Source: an uncultured Eubacteriales bacterium (GTDB lineage Bacteria > Bacillota > Clostridia > Oscillospirales > Oscillospiraceae). From it: DNA of 22,309 nucleotides. Below the pieces are notes generated by a model that ran no database searches, was not told where the DNA came from, and was given only the letters and a program-made list of their open reading frames with translations. Where the stretch lies: positions 1 through 22,309 of the forward strand of contig URAZ01000050.1 in the NCBI GenBank assembly GCA_900545925.1. The letters are read 5' to 3'. Each line of letters opens with the position of its first letter. Positions within the stretch are counted from its first letter, which is position 1. Made by a program: the position numbers and the translations under genes. Positions 7,038 through 13,696 of this stretch are shown one piece after another.

Positions 7038-7430
7038 TTATTTCTCACGCTCAGCCTTCTGACACGCCGGGCAGACGCCCTCAAAGATCAATCTGTGCCG
7101 CGTGATCCGATACCCGGATTCCGCCGCAAGCGTTTTGTCCAGCGTTGGGTCGTATGAAAACGGAGCATCGCAGACTGCGCCGCAGCCCGTGCAGATCAGG
7201 TGATAGTGAAAGTCTGTCCTGCAGTCATACCGATCCGCTCCGGGGACCTTTACATGCGTGATCTGCCTCTCCTCAGAAAGGATATTCAGATTCCGATAAA
7301 CCGTTCCGCGGCTGATTCTCGGGTCTTTTGCACGGATCTCCAGATAGATCTGGTCTGCGCTCGGATGGTCATGGTGTTCCTGTACCGCTTCCAGAACAAT
7401 TTTACGCTGCCGTGTGTTTCGGTACTGCAT
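7038..7430 (-). CDS. Fur family regulator, PerR-like peroxide sensor
   Basis: A 130-residue Fur-superfamily repressor. Winged-helix region: HPSADQIY (22-29) and DPRISRGTVYRNLNIL (36-51). The structural zinc site is two CxxC pairs, C80/C83 and C120/C123. The regulatory metal ligands match PerR of Bacillus subtilis: H22, D69, H75, H77 and D88. The aspartate at the last position favours PerR over Fur, which has glutamate there. It probably represses peroxide-defence genes with Fe(II) or Mn(II) and is inactivated by histidine oxidation by H2O2. ATG at 7430 is preferred because upstream in-frame codons lack homology and the farthest overlaps the promoter. Divergent from a micro-lipoprotein gene; regulation of that gene is possible, but no clear Per box was seen. 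Confidence 0.85.
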   Translation of the reverse strand: MQYRNTRQRKIVLEAVQEHHDHPSADQIYLEIRAKDPRISRGTVYRNLNILSEERQITHVKVPGADRYDCRTDFHYHLICTGCGAVCDAPFSYDPTLDKTLAAESGYRITRHRLIFEGVCPACQKAEREK

Positions 7431-7520
7431 CTTGCTTCCGCCTGCCCTCATATCATTCAATTTCATCGTCTGCCATGAAAAATCCGGACTTTCCGCCCTT
7501 ATCCATGAGCAGATATATGA

Positions 7521-7549
7521 ATTGTACCGCAAAATATATCGGCTGTCAA
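7521..7549 (-). promoter_or_regulatory. Promoter of the PerR-like gene
   Basis: Minus strand TTGACA (7549-7544), 17-base spacer, TACAAT (7526-7521): near-perfect sigma-A promoter, leaving a leader of about 80 bases. Confidence 0.8.
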
Positions 7550-7600
7550 CATTCCAGTAATTGCGGTTTTTGGCAGCAGATTTCCTGTCGTTTCCCCCTC

Positions 7601-7629
7601 TTGTCAAACGAAACTGAATCAGATATACT
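7601..7629 (+). promoter_or_regulatory. Promoter of the micro-lipoprotein gene
   Basis: TTGTCA (7601-7606), 17-base spacer, TATACT (7624-7629). It is divergent from the PerR-like promoter, with the two -35 boxes about 50 bases apart. The leader of about 95 bases contains an 8-bp hairpin (CTCTGTTT/AAACAGAG). Together the two promoters account for the 300-base gap 7431-7731. Confidence 0.75.
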
Positions 7630-7731
7630 CAAAATAGAGGAGAGAAGCCGAAGTTCCGGAACAAATCCTGCAACGGAGCCTCTGTTTTCCTGTCTATATA
7701 AACAGAGCGACAAACGAAAGGAGATTACACT

Positions 7732-7869
7732 ATGAAAAAGGATCGCCAACTTGTAATTCTGCTTGCCGCCCTGCTGGTTCTGATTTTTTTATCCAGCTGT
7801 GCTGCGGGCAAAAATACGTCCATGACCCCTGCGGCCACTGATTTTGCCTACGCCGAGGACTATTCCTAA
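7732..7869 (+). CDS. Micro-lipoprotein, 45 aa
   Basis: ATG at 7732 follows GAAAGGAGATTACACT, a strong ribosome site. The 45-residue product has a basic start (MKKDR), a hydrophobic signal helix and a lipobox LSSC, so it should be exported and lipid-anchored. The mature part is only about 23 residues, with no known domain. It has its own promoter divergent from the PerR-like gene. A shift of frame near the stop would replace the last residues with an Ala/Lys/Glu helix ending at TGA about 7917, so a frameshift is possible. No function can be assigned. Confidence 0.65.
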   Translation: MKKDRQLVILLAALLVLIFLSSCAAGKNTSMTPAATDFAYAEDYS

Positions 7870-7954
7870 AGCAAAAAAGGCTGCCGCCGAGGCTGCTGCA
7901 AAGGAGCAGGAACCATGATCAGGCGGAGCAATACTACTGTTTTTTATAAATCGC

Positions 7955-7984
7955 TTGCTATCAGGACTCGGTATCTATTATAAT
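7955..7984 (+). promoter_or_regulatory. Promoter of the phosphoribosyltransferase-like gene
   Basis: TTGCTA (7955-7960), 18-base spacer, TATAAT (7979-7984), about 85 bases upstream of the ATG at 8075. Confidence 0.7.
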
Positions 7985-8074
7985 ATAACCACCACAGGAA
8001 ATCCATATGAAAGCAGCTTTGCCCCGCCTGCACCCGCCGCCATTCCGACGTGAATATGCAAGGAGGTATTGTCT

Positions 8075-8713
8075 ATGAGTACACAGGCCATCCGTTCCAG
8101 AGAGAATCCTAATCTCGAACTCATTGCATTCCATGGTCATTTTGCAACCCGGCATTCCCATAACAGTCATTACCTTGACATCACACGGCTGAAGCACGAA
8201 TACAGTCTGGCGCACGACACTGCGCTTGCGCTCGCAAACCATTACATCTACGAAAAGTCGATCGACACCATCATCTGCATGGATGGCAGCGAGGTCATCG
8301 GCGCGTTCCTGGCCCGACAGCTGACGCAGAAAATTTTGTTCTCTGTCAACAATAACAAGAGCATCTGTGTCGTCACACCGGAATATGACTCCAACGGCCA
8401 GCTTCTGTTCCGTGAAAATCTGGTTCCCATGATCCATGGCAGAAACATGCTTCTATTGATCTCGACAGTCAATTCCGGAAAAACTGCGCGGCGCGCCCTT
8501 GATTGTATCCAATATTATGGCGGCAAAACGCAGGGCATTGCGGCGGTTTTCAGCGCGATCCCAGAGCTGGACGGCATCCCGGTATTAAGTCTGTTCACGC
8601 CTGCCGATATCCCGGGCTATGAAACCTATCCAACCGGCGAGTGCCAGATGTGCAAAGCTGGACAGCGAATTGACGCACTGGCGAACAGCTACGGTCTTTC
8701 CACCTTCCAATGA
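8075..8713 (+). CDS. Phosphoribosyltransferase-like protein (orotate PRTase-like)
   Basis: A 212-residue type I phosphoribosyltransferase fold protein. The start ATG at 8075 follows AAGGAGGTATTGTCT; a TTG two codons upstream is less likely. Hydrophobic strand plus loop LLLISTVNSGKT (126-137) corresponds to the PRPP loop, and IDTIICMDGSEVIGAFLA (63-80) to the upstream strand/loop that binds pyrophosphate. The acidic pair that normally precedes the PRPP loop is replaced by I129-S130, and a C-terminal CxxC (GECQMCKAGQ) is present. Such proteins are often annotated as orotate phosphoribosyltransferase, but no pyrimidine gene is nearby. Function may be another base or a regulatory role. Monocistronic, ended by the hairpin at 8725-8761. 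Confidence 0.7.
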   Translation: MSTQAIRSRENPNLELIAFHGHFATRHSHNSHYLDITRLKHEYSLAHDTALALANHYIYEKSIDTIICMDGSEVIGAFLARQLTQKILFSVNNNKSICVVTPEYDSNGQLLFRENLVPMIHGRNMLLLISTVNSGKTARRALDCIQYYGGKTQGIAAVFSAIPELDGIPVLSLFTPADIPGYETYPTGECQMCKAGQRIDALANSYGLSTFQ

Positions 8714-8724
8714 TCCTTCAGACG

Positions 8725-8761
8725 GGCAGCGCACCCGGCCTTCGCGTCCGGGTGCGCTGCC
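8725..8761 (+). terminator. Hairpin after the phosphoribosyltransferase-like gene
   Basis: Perfect 14-bp GC-rich stem, GGCAGCGCACCCGG (8725-8738) and its complement (8748-8761), with a 9-base loop. It lies between two convergent genes (stops at 8713 and 8810) and likely serves both. There is no long T-tract. Confidence 0.65.
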
Positions 8762-8809
8762 TGTATGATCAGGAAATATCTTTTGCGTAACCGCTGACGA
8801 AACTGTTTG

Positions 8810-9769
8810 TCAGCCCATGTCGGCGGCAAGGGTCTGGTCAATGAGTTTCTGCAGCGTCTCCGCCTGCTTTTTTTCCGTGATGGCGCCTACGATGGGGTCA
8901 CCCACGATGTTGCCGCTGCGGTCCACCACATAGGTGGTGGGATAGGCGAAGATGTTGGTTGTGAATTTTCCGGCCTCGCCGTCGGAAGCGAAATACACGT
9001 TCTGATAGGTCGCGCCCTTCTTGGCCAGCACATCCTTCGCCTCCGAGATTGCCGCTTCGTCGCCGTCAAGCGTAAACGTATTGACGCCAATGAGCGTGCC
9101 GCCCTTCTCTGCGAGCTCTTTGTTCAGTGCGTCCAGCTCGGCAAGCTCACCCACGCAGGGATTGCAGGTGGTGAACCAGAAATTCACCACGGTGACAGCG
9201 TTGCCGGAGAACAGCTCGTCGCTCTTCACCGGATTCCCATCCAAGTCTTTGCCCTCAAATGCAGGGAACTTCTGCATGCTGCCGTCGTCGGGCGGATTGG
9301 TCATATCGCTGCCTGCGGGCACGCTCATATCGCCGTCCACGGATTCCTGCATGATCTCGGGGTACTTGTTTTCCAGCTCGGTCAGCTTGTTTTCGATATT
9401 GCTGATCTCCGTGGCCGATTCCTTCAGCATCTCATACTCTTTGTCGGTGAACTGGTCTTTGGCGCTCTCGATGGTATCCAGCAGGAACTCGCCATAGTTT
9501 TTGCCGTCCTCCACCATGGCCATGCCCTTGTCGGCCTCCATGAAAACCTTTTCCCAGAGCGCAGTATTCTGCGACAGGATCGTGTTCTCCTGTTCCATCA
9601 GCTTTTTGTGCAGAGCAAGTGCCTCCTCGGCATTTTTGGGCTCGTCGGTCATGGCAGAGTCATTGCTGCTCATATCCGCTTTTTTTTCGTTGTCCTTTGT
9701 GCCGCAGGCCGCCAAAGACAGCACCAGCAGGGCCGCCAGCAGCAGCGCAGTAAACTTTTTAAACTTCAT
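8810..9769 (-). CDS. TlpA/ResA-like thioredoxin-fold lipoprotein
   Basis: A 319-residue exported lipoprotein: signal helix with lipobox LSLAAC (lipidated C22), a helical acidic segment (about 45-140) rich in Glu/Lys, and a thioredoxin-fold domain (165-319). The active site is C202-N-P-C205 in FWFTTCNPCVGELAEL. The cis-Pro region is present (AYPTTYVVDRSG). It would reduce or exchange disulfides outside the membrane; the extracytoplasmic substrate is unknown. ATG at 9769 overlaps the stop of the polyferredoxin gene as ATGA, with GGAGG upstream, so the two are translationally coupled. The context suggests that electrons come from the membrane Fe-S protein rather than from CcdA/DsbD, which is absent. 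Confidence 0.9.
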   Translation of the reverse strand: MKFKKFTALLLAALLVLSLAACGTKDNEKKADMSSNDSAMTDEPKNAEEALALHKKLMEQENTILSQNTALWEKVFMEADKGMAMVEDGKNYGEFLLDTIESAKDQFTDKEYEMLKESATEISNIENKLTELENKYPEIMQESVDGDMSVPAGSDMTNPPDDGSMQKFPAFEGKDLDGNPVKSDELFSGNAVTVVNFWFTTCNPCVGELAELDALNKELAEKGGTLIGVNTFTLDGDEAAISEAKDVLAKKGATYQNVYFASDGEAGKFTTNIFAYPTTYVVDRSGNIVGDPIVGAITEKKQAETLQKLIDQTLAADMG

Positions 9770-10683
9770 TTTGATTCCTCCGTATTGATTTTTGTTGTAT
9801 TTTCTTTCCCGTCGCCAAAGCCGCAGCGGAAGCACACGGCGTTTGTGGGACAGGCGCGGATGCACATCCCGCAGCGGATGCATTCGGGATGGTTGGGTGT
9901 CTTCGTTACATCTACATCCATCTTGCAGGCTTTGGCGCATTTCCCGCAGGAGACGCACTTGTTTTTATCCACCTTCATCTGGAACAGCGAGACCTTGTTA
10001 AAAAGCGCGTAGAACGCGCCCAGCGGACACAGCCACTTGCAGAAGGGGCGGTAGAACAGCACGCTCAGTACGATCACCACCAGCAAGATACCAAATTTCC
10101 ATGTAAACAGGCTGCCCAGTGCCGCCCGGATGCCGGAATTGGCAAGGGCTAGCGGGATAGCCCCCTCCAGCACGCCCTGGGGGCAGAGGTATTTGCAGAA
10201 GAACGGGTCTCCCATGCCCACATCGTTCACAAGGAATGCCGGCAGCAGGAATACCATCACCAGCAAAACGGCATATTTCAGATATCGCAGGGGCTTGAGC
10301 TTTCTTGTGGAGAGTTTCTTGGTGGGGATCTTGTGCAGCAGCTCCTGAAACCAGCCGAATGGACAGAGAAAGCCGCAGATGAGACGCCCCAGCAGAACGC
10401 CCAGCAAAATGAGAAAGCCTGTGATATAATAGGAGAAGCTAAACTTAGACGAGCCCACCACTGCCTGAAACGCCCCGATGGGGCAGGCCCCGGACGCCGC
10501 CGGGCAGGAGTAGCAGTTGAGCCCCGGCACGCAGACGGTCTTCCCCGCGCCCTGATACAGTCCGCCCTTGAGGAAGTTCGGCAGATGCAGGTTGGTCAGC
10601 AGCGTCGCTCCCGCCTGGATCCAGCCCCGGAAGCGGGACATGGTCTGTGAAACGCCTGAAAACTTTTTACCCAATGCCCACAC
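9766..10683 (-). CDS. NapH-like membrane 4Fe-4S polyferredoxin
   Basis: A 305-residue integral membrane Fe-S protein. Hydrophobic helices are near residues 85-105, 135-155 and 195-215. Between them lie cysteine motifs typical of the NapH/RnfH-like 'Fer4_5' family: CVPGLNCYSCP with CPIG, CGFLCPFGWFQELL, CKYLCPQG and CKWLCPLGAFY. The C-terminus carries two classical [4Fe-4S] motifs (CVSCGKCAKAC and CIRCGMCIRAC) plus CFRC. It likely moves electrons across or along the membrane to the TlpA-like lipoprotein. Start is uncertain: GTG 10683, TTG 10674 (best spacing from GGAG) or ATG 10641. Either early start overlaps the upstream micro-gene, indicating a tightly coupled operon. Confidence 0.88.
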   Translation of the reverse strand: MWALGKKFSGVSQTMSRFRGWIQAGATLLTNLHLPNFLKGGLYQGAGKTVCVPGLNCYSCPAASGACPIGAFQAVVGSSKFSFSYYITGFLILLGVLLGRLICGFLCPFGWFQELLHKIPTKKLSTRKLKPLRYLKYAVLLVMVFLLPAFLVNDVGMGDPFFCKYLCPQGVLEGAIPLALANSGIRAALGSLFTWKFGILLVVIVLSVLFYRPFCKWLCPLGAFYALFNKVSLFQMKVDKNKCVSCGKCAKACKMDVDVTKTPNHPECIRCGMCIRACPTNAVCFRCGFGDGKENTTKINTEESK

Positions 10684-10813
10684 ACTCCAGACATAATTTG
10701 ATTGCTTTGCTCAGCACCGTCGCCGCCTCGCCCCGCCATACGCCAAAGCACAGCATGGCGGCTCCGGCGAGCAGAAGCGTGATCTGCGCCGCCGCCTTCT
10801 TTCCGTGACTCAA
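10667..10813 (-). CDS. CD1871A-type CXXC membrane micro-protein, 48 aa
   Basis: A TTG start at 10813 preceded by AAAGGGTGATGAAAC gives a 48-residue protein: basic N-terminus, one hydrophobic helix (about 10-25), then GVWRGEAATVLSKAIKLCLE and a CVGIG end with a C-L-E-C motif (C41, C44). This pattern (GVWRGEA...ICLECIGIG) is that of the CD1871A family of CXXC proteins of Clostridia. It overlaps the start of the polyferredoxin gene and is the first gene of a three-gene operon with the NapH-like and TlpA-like proteins, so it probably relays thiol/disulfide electrons at the membrane. The non-ATG start and small size make it easy to miss. Confidence 0.8.
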   Translation of the reverse strand: MSHGKKAAAQITLLLAGAAMLCFGVWRGEAATVLSKAIKLCLECVGIG

Positions 10814-10843
10814 GTTTCATCACCCTTTCCGTTTTGTGTTTCC

Positions 10844-10849
10844 ATCATA
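10844..10849 (-). promoter_or_regulatory. Candidate -10 box of the CXXC/polyferredoxin/TlpA operon
   Basis: Minus strand TATGAT at 10849-10844, about 30 bases upstream of the TTG start. No good -35 hexamer lies at normal spacing; instead TTTAAC and TTAACA sequences lie upstream, consistent with a promoter needing an activator. Confidence 0.4.
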
Positions 10850-10870
10850 GCACGGGAGAGTTAAAGTCCC

Positions 10871-10892
10871 TGTTAAGAACAGAAACTTAACA
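10871..10892. promoter_or_regulatory. TTAACA palindrome, likely response-regulator operator
   Basis: TGTTAAG (10871-10877), 8-base spacer, CTTAACA (10886-10892): a perfect 7-bp inverted repeat. A further TTAAAG is at 10861. It lies between the divergent redox operon and the two-component genes, overlapping where a -35 box of the plus-strand promoter would be. OmpR-family regulators commonly bind such repeats, so binding by the adjacent regulator is a reasonable inference. Confidence 0.5.
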
Positions 10893-10912
10893 CAAACTTT
10901 ATCTGTTTCTGC

Positions 10913-10918
10913 TATACT
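10913..10918 (+). promoter_or_regulatory. -10 box of the two-component operon promoter
   Basis: TATACT at 10913-10918, about 40 bases before the regulator ATG. The sequence 17 bases upstream (ACACAA) is a poor -35 and lies next to the TTAACA palindrome, as at activator-dependent promoters. Confidence 0.5.
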
Positions 10919-10959
10919 GAAGACAATCGAATGAATGAAGCTTATAAAGGAGGGCTTTC

Positions 10960-11637
10960 ATGCATCTTTTGGTTGTTGAAGACGAACGCGCTCTGTGCGA
11001 GACCATCGTCCGCAGCCTGCGGCGTTTGGCATACAGTGTAGACTGCTGCTACGACGGGGAGAAGGCGCTGGAGCTTCTTGGTGTGGAGCGCTACGATCTG
11101 GTGCTTCTGGATCTGAACCTGCCGGGCAAGGATGGCATGACGGTGCTGCGCACTCTGCGGCAGACAGACCGGGAGACGAGAGTCCTGATTCTCTCCGCCC
11201 GCAGCGAGGTAGAGGACAAGGTGGAGGGACTGGACGCGGGTGCCAATGACTATCTGGCAAAGCCTTTTCACTTAGCCGAGCTGGAAGCCCGTATCCGCAG
11301 CCTGACCCTGCGGCAGTTCACGCAGCAGGACGTGCTGCTGACCTGCGGGGATTTAGCCTTCGACACGCGCTCCCGCACCGCTTCCGTCAATGCTCAGGCC
11401 CTGACGCTGACCCGCAAGGAAACGGGGATATTGGAATATTTAATGGTACATCAGGGGCGACCGGTGAGTCAGGAGGAGCTGATGGATCATGTCTGGGACA
11501 ACAGCGTGGACAGCTTTAGCAACTCCATCCGGGTACATATCTCCGCTCTGCGCAAAAAACTGCGTGCCGCACTGGGCTATGACCCCATCCGCAACCGCAT
11601 CGGCGAAGGCTATCTGATGGGAGGCGAGGAAACATGA
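10960..11637 (+). CDS. OmpR/PhoB-family response regulator
   Basis: A 225-residue two-domain regulator. Receiver domain: acidic pocket E7/D8, phospho-acceptor D51 in LVLLDLNLPGKDGM, switch S79, K101 in YLAKPF. C-terminal winged helix (about 130-222) with SQEELMDHVWD and SNSIRVHISALRKKL as recognition region. ATG at 10960 follows AAGGAGGGCTTTC. The stop overlaps the kinase start as ATGA. Divergent orientation from the redox operon and the palindrome between them suggest it controls both operons. Confidence 0.95.
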   Translation: MHLLVVEDERALCETIVRSLRRLAYSVDCCYDGEKALELLGVERYDLVLLDLNLPGKDGMTVLRTLRQTDRETRVLILSARSEVEDKVEGLDAGANDYLAKPFHLAELEARIRSLTLRQFTQQDVLLTCGDLAFDTRSRTASVNAQALTLTRKETGILEYLMVHQGRPVSQEELMDHVWDNSVDSFSNSIRVHISALRKKLRAALGYDPIRNRIGEGYLMGGEET

Positions 11638-12767
11638 AGCACCTTTCTTTGCAGTGGCGCATCACGCTGATGAGCGTCCTGCTCATCGGAGTTACCTGTA
11701 TTTCCATGAATCTGCTGCTCTGTTCCTCCGGCATGTACTATATGGACACGATTGCGAACACTTTTCAGGGTGGCACTGTTCTTATCGATGGTGAAGGCGA
11801 AGTGAGCTTTGACCCGCAACTCATAGCACCTGACGAGGATTTGACAATCATTGTCGATGGGGCGCAAGGGCGCTTCCGCACCACCAACTGGTACATCACG
11901 GTAGCGGTAACACTGCTCAGCGGCATCCTCGCCTATTTTGTCAGCGGACGCGCCCTCAAGCCCCTGCGCAGCTTTGCCTCGCAGGTCGAACAGGTGCAGA
12001 TGAGCAATCTGGCAGACATGAAAATCAGCGAGGACGTATTGCCGGAGTTCCGCCAGTTCAGCCATTCCTTCAATCAGATGCTTGAACGGCTGAACAACGC
12101 CTTTGCCGCCCAGCGGCAGTTCACTGGCAACGCTGCCCACGAGCTGCGCACGCCGCTTGCGCTGATGCAGGCGCAGCTGGAACTGTTCTCCGCAGAGCAC
12201 CCCGACATACTGCCGGAAACAGCAGCATTTCTTTCTTTGCTGCGGGAGCAGACGGAGCGGCTGACTCAGATGACAAAAACACTGCTGGAAATGAGCAGCC
12301 TGCAGCAGGTGGCGCGGAACGAACGGATTCAGCTTGCGCCCATGGTCGAGGAGATCTTCACAGACCTTGCGCCGCTGACAGATAAGCGCGGCATCACGCT
12401 GACGGCAGATGGCGACGGCGTCATGACCGGCAGCGACGCGCTGATCTACCGGCTGCTCTTCAACCTGACGGAAAACGCCGTCAAATACAATCGCCCAGGC
12501 GGCTCGGTGCGGGTCTGCGTCACACAGGAGCCGGAAAAGCTCCGGATCCGTGTCTCCGACACCGGCTGCGGCATCCCGGAGAAGTATCAGCAGAGCATCT
12601 TCCAGCCATTCTTCCGCGTGGACAAGTCCCGCAGCCGGGAGTACGGCGGCGTTGGTTTGGGGCTTTCTTTGGCGTGGGAGATCGCCAATCTCCATGGCGG
12701 CTATATTTGGGTGGAGAAAAGCTCGGAGAAGGGCACCACCATCGCGGTAGAGCTGCCGGTGCAATAA
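11634..12767 (+). CDS. Membrane sensor histidine kinase
   Basis: A 377-residue EnvZ-type kinase. TM1 about 10-30, a short extracytoplasmic sensor loop of about 55 residues (31-85), TM2 about 86-104, then HAMP (SGRALKPLRSFASQVEQVQ). Phospho-acceptor H169 lies in NAAHELRTPLAL; N box NLTENAVKYN; G1 SDTGCGIP; F box FQPFFRVD; G2 GGVGLGLSLA. It is translationally coupled to the regulator gene. The small sensor loop contains no cysteine (C30 lies at the end of TM1), so a direct thiol sensor is not evident. It ends just before a strong terminator. Confidence 0.95.
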   Translation: MKHLSLQWRITLMSVLLIGVTCISMNLLLCSSGMYYMDTIANTFQGGTVLIDGEGEVSFDPQLIAPDEDLTIIVDGAQGRFRTTNWYITVAVTLLSGILAYFVSGRALKPLRSFASQVEQVQMSNLADMKISEDVLPEFRQFSHSFNQMLERLNNAFAAQRQFTGNAAHELRTPLALMQAQLELFSAEHPDILPETAAFLSLLREQTERLTQMTKTLLEMSSLQQVARNERIQLAPMVEEIFTDLAPLTDKRGITLTADGDGVMTGSDALIYRLLFNLTENAVKYNRPGGSVRVCVTQEPEKLRIRVSDTGCGIPEKYQQSIFQPFFRVDKSRSREYGGVGLGLSLAWEIANLHGGYIWVEKSSEKGTTIAVELPVQ

Positions 12768-12881
12768 ATTGTGTGCGAACCTCCGATGCACTGCCTGTAT
12801 GGGCGGGATCTAAAGCATTCTATAAAATACCGGGATGGGTTTCGTCTTCTTTCCTGATTCCAATCCCCTGCAAACGAAGAG

Positions 12882-12927
12882 CCTATGTTGGCGCCTAACC
12901 TTGGTGCCAACATAGGTTCTTTTCTTT
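12882..12927 (+). terminator. Terminator of the two-component operon
   Basis: 14-bp stem (12882-12895 with 12903-12916, one G-T wobble), 7-base loop, followed by TTCTTTTCTTT. Classic intrinsic terminator about 115 bases after the kinase stop. Confidence 0.85.
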
Positions 12928-13038
12928 CCATGTCTCTATACAAAAGCTTGCCGGAGCAGCTCTATTTCCCGGCACAGTGCAACCGCTCTTCTTTTTTATC
13001 GTCTATATTGATAGATAACAAGAAAGGAGGGTCTGGTT

Positions 13039-13608
13039 ATGAAGAGGATCGTATCAGGGCTGCTGCTTTTGGCCCTGCTGAGCGGCTGCACATCGGCAGC
13101 CATGCAGAAAACGCCGGAGGACTCCGGCAGGGATGCGCCGTTGACTGTCGTACAGGAAAGCATGCCGGAGGATTTTGCAGTCCGGTTCACATGGTGGTAT
13201 GATACCGACCGAAAGAGTATCATGGACACGCAGGAGGGTCTGCTGCAAAGAGATCTTGTCACCGAGGGGACCGCCTCTGTGGAGTTTCGACCGGATACAG
13301 CGTTTTTGCAGGAGCTGTATGCGCTTGTTTGCGAGGATGGATTCCTGGATATTCGGCGGCCAATGATCTCGCAGGAGCTGACAACAGATGATACGTTGGT
13401 CGCGGTGATGCCAAATTGCTGGTATGAGATCCGTGTCACAAAGAATGCGGAGCAGTACCTGATCTGCGGCGATATGACTGCGGCAGCTTATACACAGACA
13501 GATGCGGACGCTGCCTGCTTTATGAAGACGGTGGAAGCCCTGCTGGGGATGGTAAAAGGAACTTCTGCGTGGGCGTCTCTGCCGGAACCAAACGCAGCTT
13601 ATGAGTGA
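13039..13608 (+). CDS. Lipoprotein of unknown function, 189 aa
   Basis: ATG at 13039 follows GAAAGGAGGGTCTGGTT. A signal helix ends in lipobox LLSGC (C17), so the protein is lipid-anchored outside the membrane. The mature part (about 170 residues) has mixed beta-type character and segments such as FAVRFTWWYDTDRKS and CWYEIRVTKNAEQYLICGD, with four cysteines in the C-terminal half. No catalytic motif or named domain is recognised. Monocistronic; it converges with the large solute-binding lipoprotein across the hairpin at 13652-13680. Confidence 0.85.
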   Translation: MKRIVSGLLLLALLSGCTSAAMQKTPEDSGRDAPLTVVQESMPEDFAVRFTWWYDTDRKSIMDTQEGLLQRDLVTEGTASVEFRPDTAFLQELYALVCEDGFLDIRRPMISQELTTDDTLVAVMPNCWYEIRVTKNAEQYLICGDMTAAAYTQTDADAACFMKTVEALLGMVKGTSAWASLPEPNAAYE

Positions 13609-13651
13609 TCGCCGCCATGGCATCTTCCTGTTCTTTTCTGCGATTCAAACT

Positions 13652-13680
13652 CCCGCGCAAGCTACACCGGCCTGCGCGGG
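13652..13680. terminator. Convergent terminator hairpin
   Basis: CCCGCGCA (13652-13659) and TGCGCGGG (13673-13680) form an 8-bp stem followed on the plus strand by AAATTTTATC. It lies between the two convergent lipoprotein genes. Confidence 0.6.
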
Positions 13681-13696
13681 AAATTTTATCAGGCCA

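Noticed and set aside
7916..7984. 22-residue ORF after the micro-lipoprotein (start 7916, AAAGGAG upstream)
   Set aside because: It ends inside the -10 box of the next promoter and has no recognisable feature; the ribosome site is probably chance in a purine-rich stretch.
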